From: DASRBO01 sp035653595
Lineage (GTDB): Bacteria; Actinomycetota; Acidimicrobiia; Acidimicrobiales; JAJPHE01
Length of the DNA stretch: 23,057 bases
Direction of reading: 5' to 3'
Assembly (NCBI GenBank): GCA_035653595.1
Contig: DASRBO010000012.1
Coordinates: 1-23,057 of the forward strand
Positions 16,154 through 22,359 of the stretch are shown here, piece after piece. A program made the position numbers and the translations under genes. The notes beneath the pieces are model-generated. The model made no database searches, was not told the origin of the DNA, and was given only the letters and a program-made list of their open reading frames with translations. Each line of letters starts with the position of its first letter. Position 1 is the first letter of the stretch.

Positions 16154-16178
16154 GGCGGTGGCGGCGGTCGCCCCGTGG

Positions 16179-16880
16179 TCAGTCGAGGTACTGGTGGAAG
16201 AACGAGCTGATCCGGCGGCGGGCGTCGGCGGCGGAGGGTTCGTGGTAGCCGCCTCCCATCAGCCGGCTGGTGACGGCGAACAAGACGCTGTTGTGGTCGT
16301 TGAGGAATGAGTGGCCGGCGTCGGGGTACTCCTTCACGTCGTGGGGCACCCCGGCCCGCTCCAGGGCCGTTTCCAGCTTGGCCGCCGCCCCCCGCAGGGT
16401 GCGGTCGTTGGCGCCGAAGCTGGCGACCACCGGGCAGGCCCCCCGCAGGAAGGACTCGGCGTCGTTGGGCACCTGGCCGTAGTTGACGCTGGAGGCTCCG
16501 AAGCCGTGGCCGGGGGCCAGCAGCAGGGCGAAGCCGCCGCCCATGCAGTAGCCGATCACCCCCGTGCGACCGTTGCTGTCCGGCTGGGCCTCCAGCCACG
16601 AGCGGGCGGCGTCGATCTCGTCGAAGGAGCGCCCCCGACGGGCCCGCACCTCGCTGAAGATGGCCCGGATGCAGGTGGCCTTTCGGCCCCAGTGCATGAG
16701 GTCGGGGGCCACCGCCACGAACCCCTCGGAAGCGAGCCAGTCGGCCTGGTTGCGCAGGTCGCGGCTCATTCCGGATATGTCGTGGATGACGACCACACCC
16801 GGATGCGGGCCCGCACCGTCGGGGGTGGCCAGGTAGGCGGGCAGCTCGCCGTGGGGGGTGGCGATCTTCACGTCGGCCAT
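16179..16880 (-). CDS. Dienelactone hydrolase family protein
   Basis: Alpha/beta-hydrolase of the dienelactone hydrolase type, 233 aa. The nucleophile elbow is GYCMGGG with Cys112, the acid lies in FGANDRTL (Asp159) and the base in DAGHSFLN (His190), giving a Cys-Asp-His triad in the usual order. The residue that follows the first strand reads IHDISG, with Asp where classical enzymes have Glu36. ATG 16880 is preceded by GGAGGAG at a good distance. It is the last gene of a minus-strand run after the sulfotransferase and dacB-like genes, 14 bp from the latter. Family members act on lactones and other esters, and the natural substrate cannot be assigned. Confidence 0.92.
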   Translation of the reverse strand: MADVKIATPHGELPAYLATPDGAGPHPGVVVIHDISGMSRDLRNQADWLASEGFVAVAPDLMHWGRKATCIRAIFSEVRARRGRSFDEIDAARSWLEAQPDSNGRTGVIGYCMGGGFALLLAPGHGFGASSVNYGQVPNDAESFLRGACPVVASFGANDRTLRGAAAKLETALERAGVPHDVKEYPDAGHSFLNDHNSVLFAVTSRLMGGGYHEPSAADARRRISSFFHQYLD

Positions 16881-16894
16881 GGGCTCTCCTCCGG

Positions 16895-18337
16895 TCAGGG
16901 ATGCGAGGTGGCGTAGGAGGCCAAGGCGTCGAGGGCAGCGGTCTCCATCCCCACCGCACCTGGATAGCCGAAGTTGCCGTTCACGAGGAAGGCGAAGTCC
17001 AGACCCCGGCCGATCTCCACCGTCCCCACCAGTCCGGCCACACCGTCGATCCAGCCGCCCTTGGCCACCACGTGGCCGGCCAGAGGCGCGGTGTTCCACA
17101 GGTCGTAGAGGGTGCCCGTGCGCCCCGCCACGGGAAGCCCGCTGCGCAGGGCCGGGAAGCGCCCGCTCAACTGGTAGGCGGACAGCAGCTCCGAGCAGGT
17201 GGCCCGGTCCTCCGGGGACAGGCCGGACCCGTCGACCATCACCGCCCCGCTGGTGGGCACGCCCAGGCGGTGGGCGGTGCGGAGGACGGCCGCCGTTCCC
17301 GCCGAGGTCGTTCCCGAGGCGCCCGCCACCCGCCCGACCGTCCGGGTCAGCAGCTCGGCGACGTGGTTGTCGCTGGTGGCCAGCATGTAGGAGACGATGT
17401 CGGCGAGGGGTGCCGAGGTGACCGTGGCCACGGTGACGGCGTGGACGGGGGCGGTGGAGTCGGGCCCCACCGGGCCCAGGCTGACTCCCTGGGCGGCCAT
17501 GAGGCCGGCCAACGCCGAGGCGGCGTGGGCGGGGGGATCGGCCACCGGCACCCACGGGTGCAGCCAGCTGGTCCAGCCCTCGTCGAGGCTCAGCGCCGAC
17601 AGGGTCCCCACGTCGCCTTCGGCCAGGTACTGCTGGGGCCAGGTCGGCAGCCAGCGCTGGTCCGACAGCAGGCTGTCGTCGCCGGCGATGCCCGGTGACG
17701 AGGTGACCCCCGCCTGGCGCAGCGCCCGGGCCAACCAGTCGAGCGGGGTCACCGGCGGGCCGGGGTAGTGCGAGTGGGTCAGCACCAGGCCGAGGTAGGC
17801 GTCGGTGGCCAGCAGGGGGTCGCCGCTGCCCACCAGCCACAGGTGCCCGGCGTGACCGTTGACCACCGGGGTGTCGCTGACCACCCTGGTCACGAAGCGG
17901 TAGTCGGTGCCCAGGGTCGCCAGCGCCGCCGCCCCCACCACCAGCTTCTGGGTCGAGGCCGGGGCCAGGGCGGCACCGGCGCCCTCGTCGACGAGGGTGG
18001 TCGACCCCCGACGGACGAGCACGCAGCTCGGGTTGGCGCCCATGGCGGCGACCAGCCGCCCGGCCATGGCGGCGATGGCCGGGTCGGGGGGCGGCGGGGC
18101 GGCCGTGGTCGGTGGCGCCGACACCGGCGGTGGAGTAGGGGCCGTGGTGGGGGCGGCGACGGGACGGGACCGGTGGCGCACGGTGTGGCCGACCGGGGTC
18201 TGGGCCGGGCTCACCCGACCGATGGCCGCCACCGTGATGCCCGCCAGCAACAGCACGACGGCGCCGCCGGCCGCCGCCCGGTGCCCGAGTCGCCAGCCGG
18301 TGATGAGGTTCCCGATCCGCCGTGGCCCCATCGTCAT
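16895..18337 (-). CDS. PBP4/DacB-like D-alanyl-D-alanine carboxypeptidase (peptidase S13) with variant KTG motif
   Basis: Extracytoplasmic penicillin-binding-type serine peptidase that trims peptidoglycan stem peptides, 480 aa. An N-terminal membrane anchor (about 22-40, possibly an uncleaved signal) is followed by a Pro/Thr/Ala-rich wall-spanning linker (59-85) and the catalytic domain. The active-site motifs are SxxK as PASTQK (Ser128, Lys131) and SxN as SDN (322-324). The third motif, normally KTG, reads AKGGWIDGV (Lys426-Gly-Gly), so the Thr is lost. The phrase MVDGSGLSPEDRAT is typical of the family. ATG 18337 overlaps the sulfotransferase stop as ATGA, implying translational coupling; ATG 18331 is an alternative. 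It may be a weak or altered peptidase; this should be tested rather than assumed. Confidence 0.9.
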   Translation of the reverse strand: MTMGPRRIGNLITGWRLGHRAAAGGAVVLLLAGITVAAIGRVSPAQTPVGHTVRHRSRPVAAPTTAPTPPPVSAPPTTAAPPPPDPAIAAMAGRLVAAMGANPSCVLVRRGSTTLVDEGAGAALAPASTQKLVVGAAALATLGTDYRFVTRVVSDTPVVNGHAGHLWLVGSGDPLLATDAYLGLVLTHSHYPGPPVTPLDWLARALRQAGVTSSPGIAGDDSLLSDQRWLPTWPQQYLAEGDVGTLSALSLDEGWTSWLHPWVPVADPPAHAASALAGLMAAQGVSLGPVGPDSTAPVHAVTVATVTSAPLADIVSYMLATSDNHVAELLTRTVGRVAGASGTTSAGTAAVLRTAHRLGVPTSGAVMVDGSGLSPEDRATCSELLSAYQLSGRFPALRSGLPVAGRTGTLYDLWNTAPLAGHVVAKGGWIDGVAGLVGTVEIGRGLDFAFLVNGNFGYPGAVGMETAALDALASYATSHP

Positions 18338-19656
18338 GAGGACAGGGGCGGCCCGGAGGAGGAGGCAGGCGTCCCGAGTGACGACGCCGGCCCCGGCGCC
18401 GTCAGGGGGAAGGCGTAGTACACCAGGTTGGCCAGGCGGGCCGTGCCGGTGGCCAGGCTGATCAGGAACACGGTGTCCTTCACCGCCCCGGCGCCGTCCT
18501 CGTGGCCGAGAACGACCGTGGCGCTGGTGGCGCTGGTGTAGTGGACCTCTCCCCGCACCTGGTGCCGGCCCCCCCCCGGCGCCGGCATGGAGTCGGCGAG
18601 GAGGGCGACGCCGGCCGCCCCCCGGCCGGTCCGCTGGCCGGCGCTGTCCACCACCACGACCGAGGTGTCCTCCGACACGAAGTCGAGCAGGGCCTCCACC
18701 CGGCCCAGGCCGGTGGCGGCGATGAACTCGCTGACGGTGGTGGCCAGCACCTCGGGATCGGGGAGTGCGGCGGGAGCGGCCGGTGCGGACGTGACCCGCC
18801 GGCGGAGCCGCCCGACGACCCGGCCGGAGGCCTGGCGCAGCCCGCCCCGGCTGGCCGCCCCGTGGCGCACTGGATGGGGGGATGGGGGTTCCCCGTAGCC
18901 GAGGGCCCGGTTGAGCTCGCCGGCCTCGGCCTCGAAGGCCTCCCGCTCGGAGGGCGTAAGAGCCGGTCCCCACTTGGCGACGGTCAGCTCGGGGCGGCCG
19001 GCGTCGGTGTTGTAGGAGACGGCGGCCTCGGCCCGCACCCGCTCCAGGAGGGGGGCGTCGACCGGCAGGTCCAGCCACGAGAACAGCTCGTCGGCGCCTC
19101 CCACCGGGTCGGCGAAGAGGGCCTCGTAGCGGACCTCGCGGTACCAGGGGGCCCTGGCGGTCCGGGCGGCGCCGACGGTGGACGCCCATTCGCGGGCCGC
19201 CTCGGCCATCGTCGCCGGTCCCCACGGTTGGGCGAGAAGGGAGCGGGCGGCGTCGCGCCCGTCGCGGATGATGTGCACCACGGCGGCGTCGGGGTACACC
19301 TCGCCGATCAGATCCAGGTGCTGGGCGTGCAACGGGGTGCGCTCGCAGATCCGGGCCTTGTCGGGACCGATGGCGGCGGCCAGGCGGCCGAAGACCTGGT
19401 CGCAGAAGTCCCGCATGGCGTCGAGCAGGGCGGGGCGCTCCATGTAGACCTGCCCGGTGGAGCCCGAGGTGGGCAGGGCGTGCTGGAAGCGCTGGTTGAG
19501 CTCGGCCAGGCCGTGGCTGAACAGGTGGGTCTCCGACGGCACGGCCAGCACGTCGGGGTGGGTGGCGATGATCCGCTGCAGCCAGTTGGTGCCGCTGCGG
19601 CGGGCGCCGACCACGAAGATCATGCGGCCGTAGAGAGGGCTGTCGAGTCTGGTCAT
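18334..19656 (-). CDS. Sulfotransferase fused to a C-terminal NTF2/SnoaL-like domain
   Basis: PAPS-dependent sulfotransferase, 440 aa. The 5'-phosphosulfate loop is VVGARRSGTNWLQRI (16-30) and the 3'-phosphate loop is IIRDGRDAARSL (129-140); RYEALFADP matches the family region before the cap. The catalytic part ends near residue 255. An Arg/Pro/Ala linker (about 260-298) leads to a second domain (about 299-418) with the pattern of NTF2/SnoaL-like folds: FIAATGLGRVEALLDFVSED, VVVDSAGQRTGRGAAGV and late beta strands. This architecture is unusual to my knowledge. ATG 19656 gives the normal short lead before the first strand; no good ribosome binding site is seen, and a possible 7-codon leader ORF lies upstream. 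It begins the run sulfotransferase-dacB-hydrolase. The acceptor is unknown; a cell-envelope glycolipid would fit the context. Confidence 0.87.
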   Translation of the reverse strand: MTRLDSPLYGRMIFVVGARRSGTNWLQRIIATHPDVLAVPSETHLFSHGLAELNQRFQHALPTSGSTGQVYMERPALLDAMRDFCDQVFGRLAAAIGPDKARICERTPLHAQHLDLIGEVYPDAAVVHIIRDGRDAARSLLAQPWGPATMAEAAREWASTVGAARTARAPWYREVRYEALFADPVGGADELFSWLDLPVDAPLLERVRAEAAVSYNTDAGRPELTVAKWGPALTPSEREAFEAEAGELNRALGYGEPPSPHPVRHGAASRGGLRQASGRVVGRLRRRVTSAPAAPAALPDPEVLATTVSEFIAATGLGRVEALLDFVSEDTSVVVVDSAGQRTGRGAAGVALLADSMPAPGGGRHQVRGEVHYTSATSATVVLGHEDGAGAVKDTVFLISLATGTARLANLVYYAFPLTAPGPASSLGTPASSSGPPLSS

Positions 19657-19672
19657 TCCGGATGCGTGAGGA

Positions 19673-19696
19673 TCACGGGCGACCGGTCGGGAACAT
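19673..19696 (-). other. Possible leaderless 7-codon leader ORF (MFPTGRP) before the sulfotransferase
   Basis: On the minus strand, ATG 19696 sits eight bases after a TACCAT box and encodes seven codons ending in TGA at 19673, 16 bases before the sulfotransferase ATG. It is not in frame with that gene. It could set translation by reinitiation. The case rests on position alone. Confidence 0.3.
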
Positions 19697-19704
19697 GGGC
19701 GACA

Positions 19705-19710
19705 ATGGTA
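19705..19710 (-). promoter_or_regulatory. Candidate -10 box (TACCAT) of the sulfotransferase operon
   Basis: TACCAT on the minus strand is the best TANNNT match in the 112-bp divergent region. A start about 7 bases further on would place transcription at the ATG of the short leader ORF. No convincing -35 is visible. Confidence 0.35.
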
Positions 19711-19768
19711 GGGGTGTGCCAGGGTCGCGGTCCCCATCCGGGGCGCGACGGAGCTCGAGAGGGGACGG

Positions 19769-20308
19769 GTGCTCTACGCCTTTGGTTTCGACAAGATCGG
19801 CGTCGTCATGAGCGATCTGTACTTCGTGGACCCCAGGCCCAGCCCGGGTCAGGAGGGCGCCGAACGGGGGGTCAGGCTGGAGGTGCGCCTGCTCGAGCGC
19901 GGCGAGCTTCAGGGCTCGATCTACTCGGCCCAGCCGATCAGTGTCGGCCGGCCGGTGTGGCGGGCCGACCTGCTCGAATCGGTGGAGGGGCCGATGGGCA
20001 GCTTCGACCGCACCCATCACCACCCCGCCTTCAGAGGCTGGGAGCCGGGCCGGCGCCACTTCGTCGAGGAGATGTCGGCCCAACCGGTGGAATGGGTGGG
20101 CCAGCGACTGGCCGACCTGCCCGGACTGCTCGAGGCCGCCGGTTTCGATGCCGGCGAGGTCGGCAGCGGCGATGCCGAGGCGCTGGCAGCGGCCGTGCCG
20201 GAGATCACCGACGCCCTGCGCCGCCTTCTGGACCGGGTGCACGGCGGCGAGCTGGCCCGGCCGCCGGCGGGGGAGCCGGTGGCCAGCGCCCGGGCCGGCT
20301 GGCTCTGA
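19769..20308 (+). CDS. Protein of unknown function (179 aa)
   Basis: I do not recognise this family. The first half looks beta-rich (LYAFGFDKIGVVMSDLYFVD, VRLEVRLLERGELQGSIYSAQ) and the second half helical (FVEEM, VEWVGQRLADLPGLLEAAG, AVPEITDALRRLLDRV). A histidine-rich turn, FDRTHHHPAFRGWEPG, joins them and could bind metal or be a structural feature; that is speculation. There is no signal peptide or membrane segment. GTG 19769 has an AGGGG ribosome binding site (19760-19764) but with short spacing; ATG 19808 (starting SDLYFVD) is a fallback. Codon use is like that of its neighbours. It is divergent from the sulfotransferase operon and followed by the small PHO-box-preceded gene. Confidence 0.75.
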   Translation: MLYAFGFDKIGVVMSDLYFVDPRPSPGQEGAERGVRLEVRLLERGELQGSIYSAQPISVGRPVWRADLLESVEGPMGSFDRTHHHPAFRGWEPGRRHFVEEMSAQPVEWVGQRLADLPGLLEAAGFDAGEVGSGDAEALAAAVPEITDALRRLLDRVHGGELARPPAGEPVASARAGWL

Positions 20309-20334
20309 GGGCGCGTCTTCCTTCGCAACCTATT

Positions 20335-20353
20335 TTCACCGTGGCTTCACCGT
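20335..20353 (+). promoter_or_regulatory. PHO-box-like direct repeat (TTCACCGT, 11-bp period)
   Basis: TTCACCGT occurs at 20335-20342 and again at 20346-20353, exactly 11 bp apart. Tandem 11-bp units with a GTTCACC core are the known binding site of Streptomyces PhoP, an OmpR-family regulator. The repeat lies about 32 bp before the -10 box of the next gene, a usual place for activator binding. The bound protein is inferred. Confidence 0.5.
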
Positions 20354-20384
20354 AATTAGGAGGCTGGGTGCCGCGGTCGCCGGT

Positions 20385-20390
20385 TACGTT
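20385..20390 (+). promoter_or_regulatory. Candidate -10 box (TACGTT) of the 72-aa gene
   Basis: TACGTT fits TANNNT and lies six bases before ATG 20397, which lacks a ribosome binding site in its own frame. This points to a leaderless mRNA downstream of the PHO-box-like repeat, with no good -35, as expected of an activated promoter. Confidence 0.5.
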
Positions 20391-20396
20391 GTCCTC

Positions 20397-20615
20397 ATGC
20401 GTTGCGTCGACCGCCTCTACCGCCGGTGCACCACAACCGACCGCGACGGCTCGGTCGTGCTGGTGCACGACTCGGGCGCCGTGCTCGGCGACGGCGAAAC
20501 CGAGTGGCGGTTCGCGTCGGAGGACGAGGCGCTCTCCTTCGCCGGCCGCTTCGGTTGCGAGGCCGCCGCCTACCGCTGCGTCGCGGCCGGGCTCGGCGTC
20601 GGCTTCGCCGCCTGA
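20397..20615 (+). CDS. Small cysteine-containing protein of unknown function (72 aa)
   Basis: Unrecognised 72-aa protein with four cysteines (residues 3, 11, 54 and 61) and alternating beta-like and helical text (SVVLVHDSGAVLGDGETEWRFASEDEALSFAGRFG). GC-rich third positions throughout support real coding. ATG 20397 follows a TACGTT box by six bases, so the gene is probably leaderless; the AGGAGG at 20358-20363 serves no open frame of this gene. A direct repeat like a PHO box lies further upstream, which suggests control by a response regulator, perhaps phosphate limitation. A GC hairpin at 20646-20661 may end the transcript. It has no membrane segment. Confidence 0.7.
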   Translation: MRCVDRLYRRCTTTDRDGSVVLVHDSGAVLGDGETEWRFASEDEALSFAGRFGCEAAAYRCVAAGLGVGFAA

Positions 20616-20645
20616 ACGCCCGGCGACCGGCCGGCGGTCGGCTGA

Positions 20646-20661
20646 CCGGCCTCGCGGCCGG
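20646..20661 (+). terminator. Candidate GC hairpin terminator after the 72-aa gene
   Basis: CCGGCC, loop TCGC, GGCCGG is a perfect six-pair stem 30 bases after the stop codon. No U-run follows, so rho-independent action is uncertain. Confidence 0.4.
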
Positions 20662-20733
20662 GTGGGCCGGCAGCCGGCGTTCAGATTCGCTCCCCGCCCG
20701 CTGCGCCACGGCGGCCACTCCTGACGAGAAGGC

Positions 20734-20749
20734 CGGACTATAGAGTCCG
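20734..20749. promoter_or_regulatory. Inverted repeat over the -10 of the thiolase operon (candidate operator)
   Basis: CGGACT-ATAG-AGTCCG is a perfect 6-4-6 inverted repeat. It contains TAGAGT (20741-20746), a TANNNT -10 candidate nine bases before ATG 20756. A repressor bound here would block the promoter. The regulator is not in the window. Confidence 0.5.
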
Positions 20750-20755
20750 CCCACC

Positions 20756-21931
20756 ATGACCATTAGGGGCAAGGCCTTCATCGTCGGTGCCTACGAGCAC
20801 CCCAAGCGCGAGATCCCAGACCGGACCGTCCCCGAAATCCACGCCGAGGTGGCCAAGGGAGCCCTGGCCGACGCCGGCCTCGGGCTTTCGGACGTGGACG
20901 CCTACTTCTGCGACGGCGGGGCCGGCTTCGGTCCCATGACCATGGCCGACTACCTCGGTCTGCACTGCTCCTACGTCGACTCGACCGAGATCGGCGGCTC
21001 CTCCTATGTCGCCCACGTCGGCCATGCCGCCGCCGCCATCGCCGCAGGCAAGTGCCGGGTGGCGTTGGTGACCCTGGCCGGCCGGCCCCGGTCGGCCCGG
21101 GGCGGGGGCCGCCGGGGCGGTGGCGGGGGCGGGGAGAACTCCCCCGACGGCGCCTTCGAGGGACTATGGGGCAGCGGCGGGGCGGTCAACGCCTATGCCC
21201 TGGCCGCCCGCAGGCACATGTACGAGTACGGCACCACCAGCGAGCAGCTGGCCGAGGTGAAGGTGGCGGCCTCGCTGCACGCCCAGCACAACCCCAACGC
21301 GTTCCTCCAGAAGCCGGTGACCGTCGCCGAGGTGCTCGACTCGCCGATGATCAGCGACCCGCTGCACCGCATGGACTGCTGCGTGGTCACCGACGGGGGC
21401 GGAGCGGTTGTGGTGGTCAGCCCCGAGGTGGCGAGGGAGACCGGGCGCCGGGCGGCCAAGGTGCTCGGACACGGCGAGGCGGTCAAGCACACCAACAACG
21501 GGCGGGTAGACCTGACCTTCACCGGGGCGGTCTGGTCCGGGGCGCGGGCCTTCGAGGAGGCCGGGGTGAACCACGCCGACATCGACTACGCGTCCATCTA
21601 CGACTCGTTCACCATCACGGTGGTGGAGACGCTGGAGGACCTCGGCTTCTGCGAGAAGGGCCAGGGGGGCCGCTTCGTCTCCGACGGCGGCCTGGTTGCT
21701 CCGGACGGTCGGCTTCCGTTCAACACCGACGGCGGGGGACTGTGCAACAACCATCCGACCAACCGGGGCGGGATGACCAAGGTCATCGAGGCCGTGCGCC
21801 AGCTGCGGGGTGAGGCCCATCCCGCGGTGCAGGTGCCCGACTGCCAGATCGCCCTCGCCCACGGGACCGGGGGCTCGCTGGCCACCCGCATGGGCAGCGT
21901 GACCCTGATCCTGGGACAGGAGGACAGTTGA
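20756..21931 (+). CDS. Thiolase-fold protein of the SCP-x/Ltp type, probable acyl-CoA (retro-aldol or thiolase) enzyme
   Basis: Thiolase-superfamily protein of 391 aa, related to the lipid-transfer (Ltp/SCP-x) group. The nucleophile region that holds the reactive Cys in true thiolases reads IGGSSYVAHVGHAAAAI (79-95), so Ser replaces Cys. The C-terminal active-site text reads LAHGTGGSLATRMGSVTLIL in place of a CxG loop, and FNTDGGGLCNNHPTNRGG is typical of this group. The DUF35 gene next to it is the standard partner of Ltp2-like retro-aldolases in steroid side-chain degradation, so C-C bond cleavage by aldol chemistry is a good guess. Residues 116-126 form an odd Gly/Arg-rich insert. ATG 20756 follows a TAGAGT box. 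It is the first gene of an overlapping operon. Confidence 0.9.
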   Translation: MTIRGKAFIVGAYEHPKREIPDRTVPEIHAEVAKGALADAGLGLSDVDAYFCDGGAGFGPMTMADYLGLHCSYVDSTEIGGSSYVAHVGHAAAAIAAGKCRVALVTLAGRPRSARGGGRRGGGGGGENSPDGAFEGLWGSGGAVNAYALAARRHMYEYGTTSEQLAEVKVAASLHAQHNPNAFLQKPVTVAEVLDSPMISDPLHRMDCCVVTDGGGAVVVVSPEVARETGRRAAKVLGHGEAVKHTNNGRVDLTFTGAVWSGARAFEEAGVNHADIDYASIYDSFTITVVETLEDLGFCEKGQGGRFVSDGGLVAPDGRLPFNTDGGGLCNNHPTNRGGMTKVIEAVRQLRGEAHPAVQVPDCQIALAHGTGGSLATRMGSVTLILGQEDS

Positions 21932-22359
21932 CCGCCACCGAGGACCGCTCCGGCGCCCTTCCGGCACCGGCCCCCTTCGTCTCCCTGGAGACCGAGGAGT
22001 TCTGGGCCGCCACCGCCCGGGGCGAGCTGCTCCTGCCCCGCTGCGACCGGTGCGGCTCCTTCATCTGGTACCCCCGAAGGTTCTGCCCCGACTGCGGCAG
22101 CCAGGACGTGTCGTGGGTGAGGGCGTCCGGTCGGGGTACCGTCTACAGCTTCACGATCGTGCGCCGGGGCCCCGGCCCCTACGGCGCGGCCTCGCCGTTC
22201 GTGCTCGCTTACGTCGAGCTGGAGGAGGGGCCCCGGGTCATGACCAACGTGGTCGGCTGCGACCCCGAGGCGGTCGAGGTCGGCATGCCTGTCGAGGTGG
22301 TCTTCCACGACACCGGGGAGGGCACCGCCCTGTTCCGCTTCCGGCCCGCCGCCGGCTGA
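21928..22359 (+). CDS. DUF35 Zn-ribbon/OB-fold protein, partner of the thiolase-like protein
   Basis: 143-aa protein with an N-terminal helix (TEEFWAATARGELLLPRCD), a four-cysteine rubredoxin-like zinc ribbon (CDRCGS...FCPDCGS; Cys39, 42, 53 and 56) and an OB-fold part (GRGTVYSFTIVRRGPGPYG, PFVLAYVELEEGPRVMTNVVG). DUF35 proteins bind thiolase-fold partners such as Ltp2 or HMG-CoA/thiolase complexes and help channel acyl-CoA substrates. The TTG start at 21928 overlaps the upstream stop as TTGA and has AGGAGG just upstream, so it is translationally coupled. Its stop overlaps the next gene (TGATG). The adjacency supports one enzyme complex. Confidence 0.92.
   Translation: MTATEDRSGALPAPAPFVSLETEEFWAATARGELLLPRCDRCGSFIWYPRRFCPDCGSQDVSWVRASGRGTVYSFTIVRRGPGPYGAASPFVLAYVELEEGPRVMTNVVGCDPEAVEVGMPVEVVFHDTGEGTALFRFRPAAG

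Noticed and set aside
18101..18165. Pro/Thr-rich linker text of the DacB-like protein as a possible repeat array
   Set aside because: It is a normal low-complexity wall-spanning linker without regular period.
19656..19737. Longer sulfotransferase start at ATG 19737
   Set aside because: The 27 extra residues contain odd Cys/Pro/His text and precede the usual short lead to the PAPS loop; ATG 19656 fits the family.
20358..20724. AGGAGG followed by GTG 20368 opening a 118-codon frame
   Set aside because: The product is Ser/Thr/Arg/Pro-rich shadow text, while the 72-aa frame from 20397 has the expected GC third-position bias.
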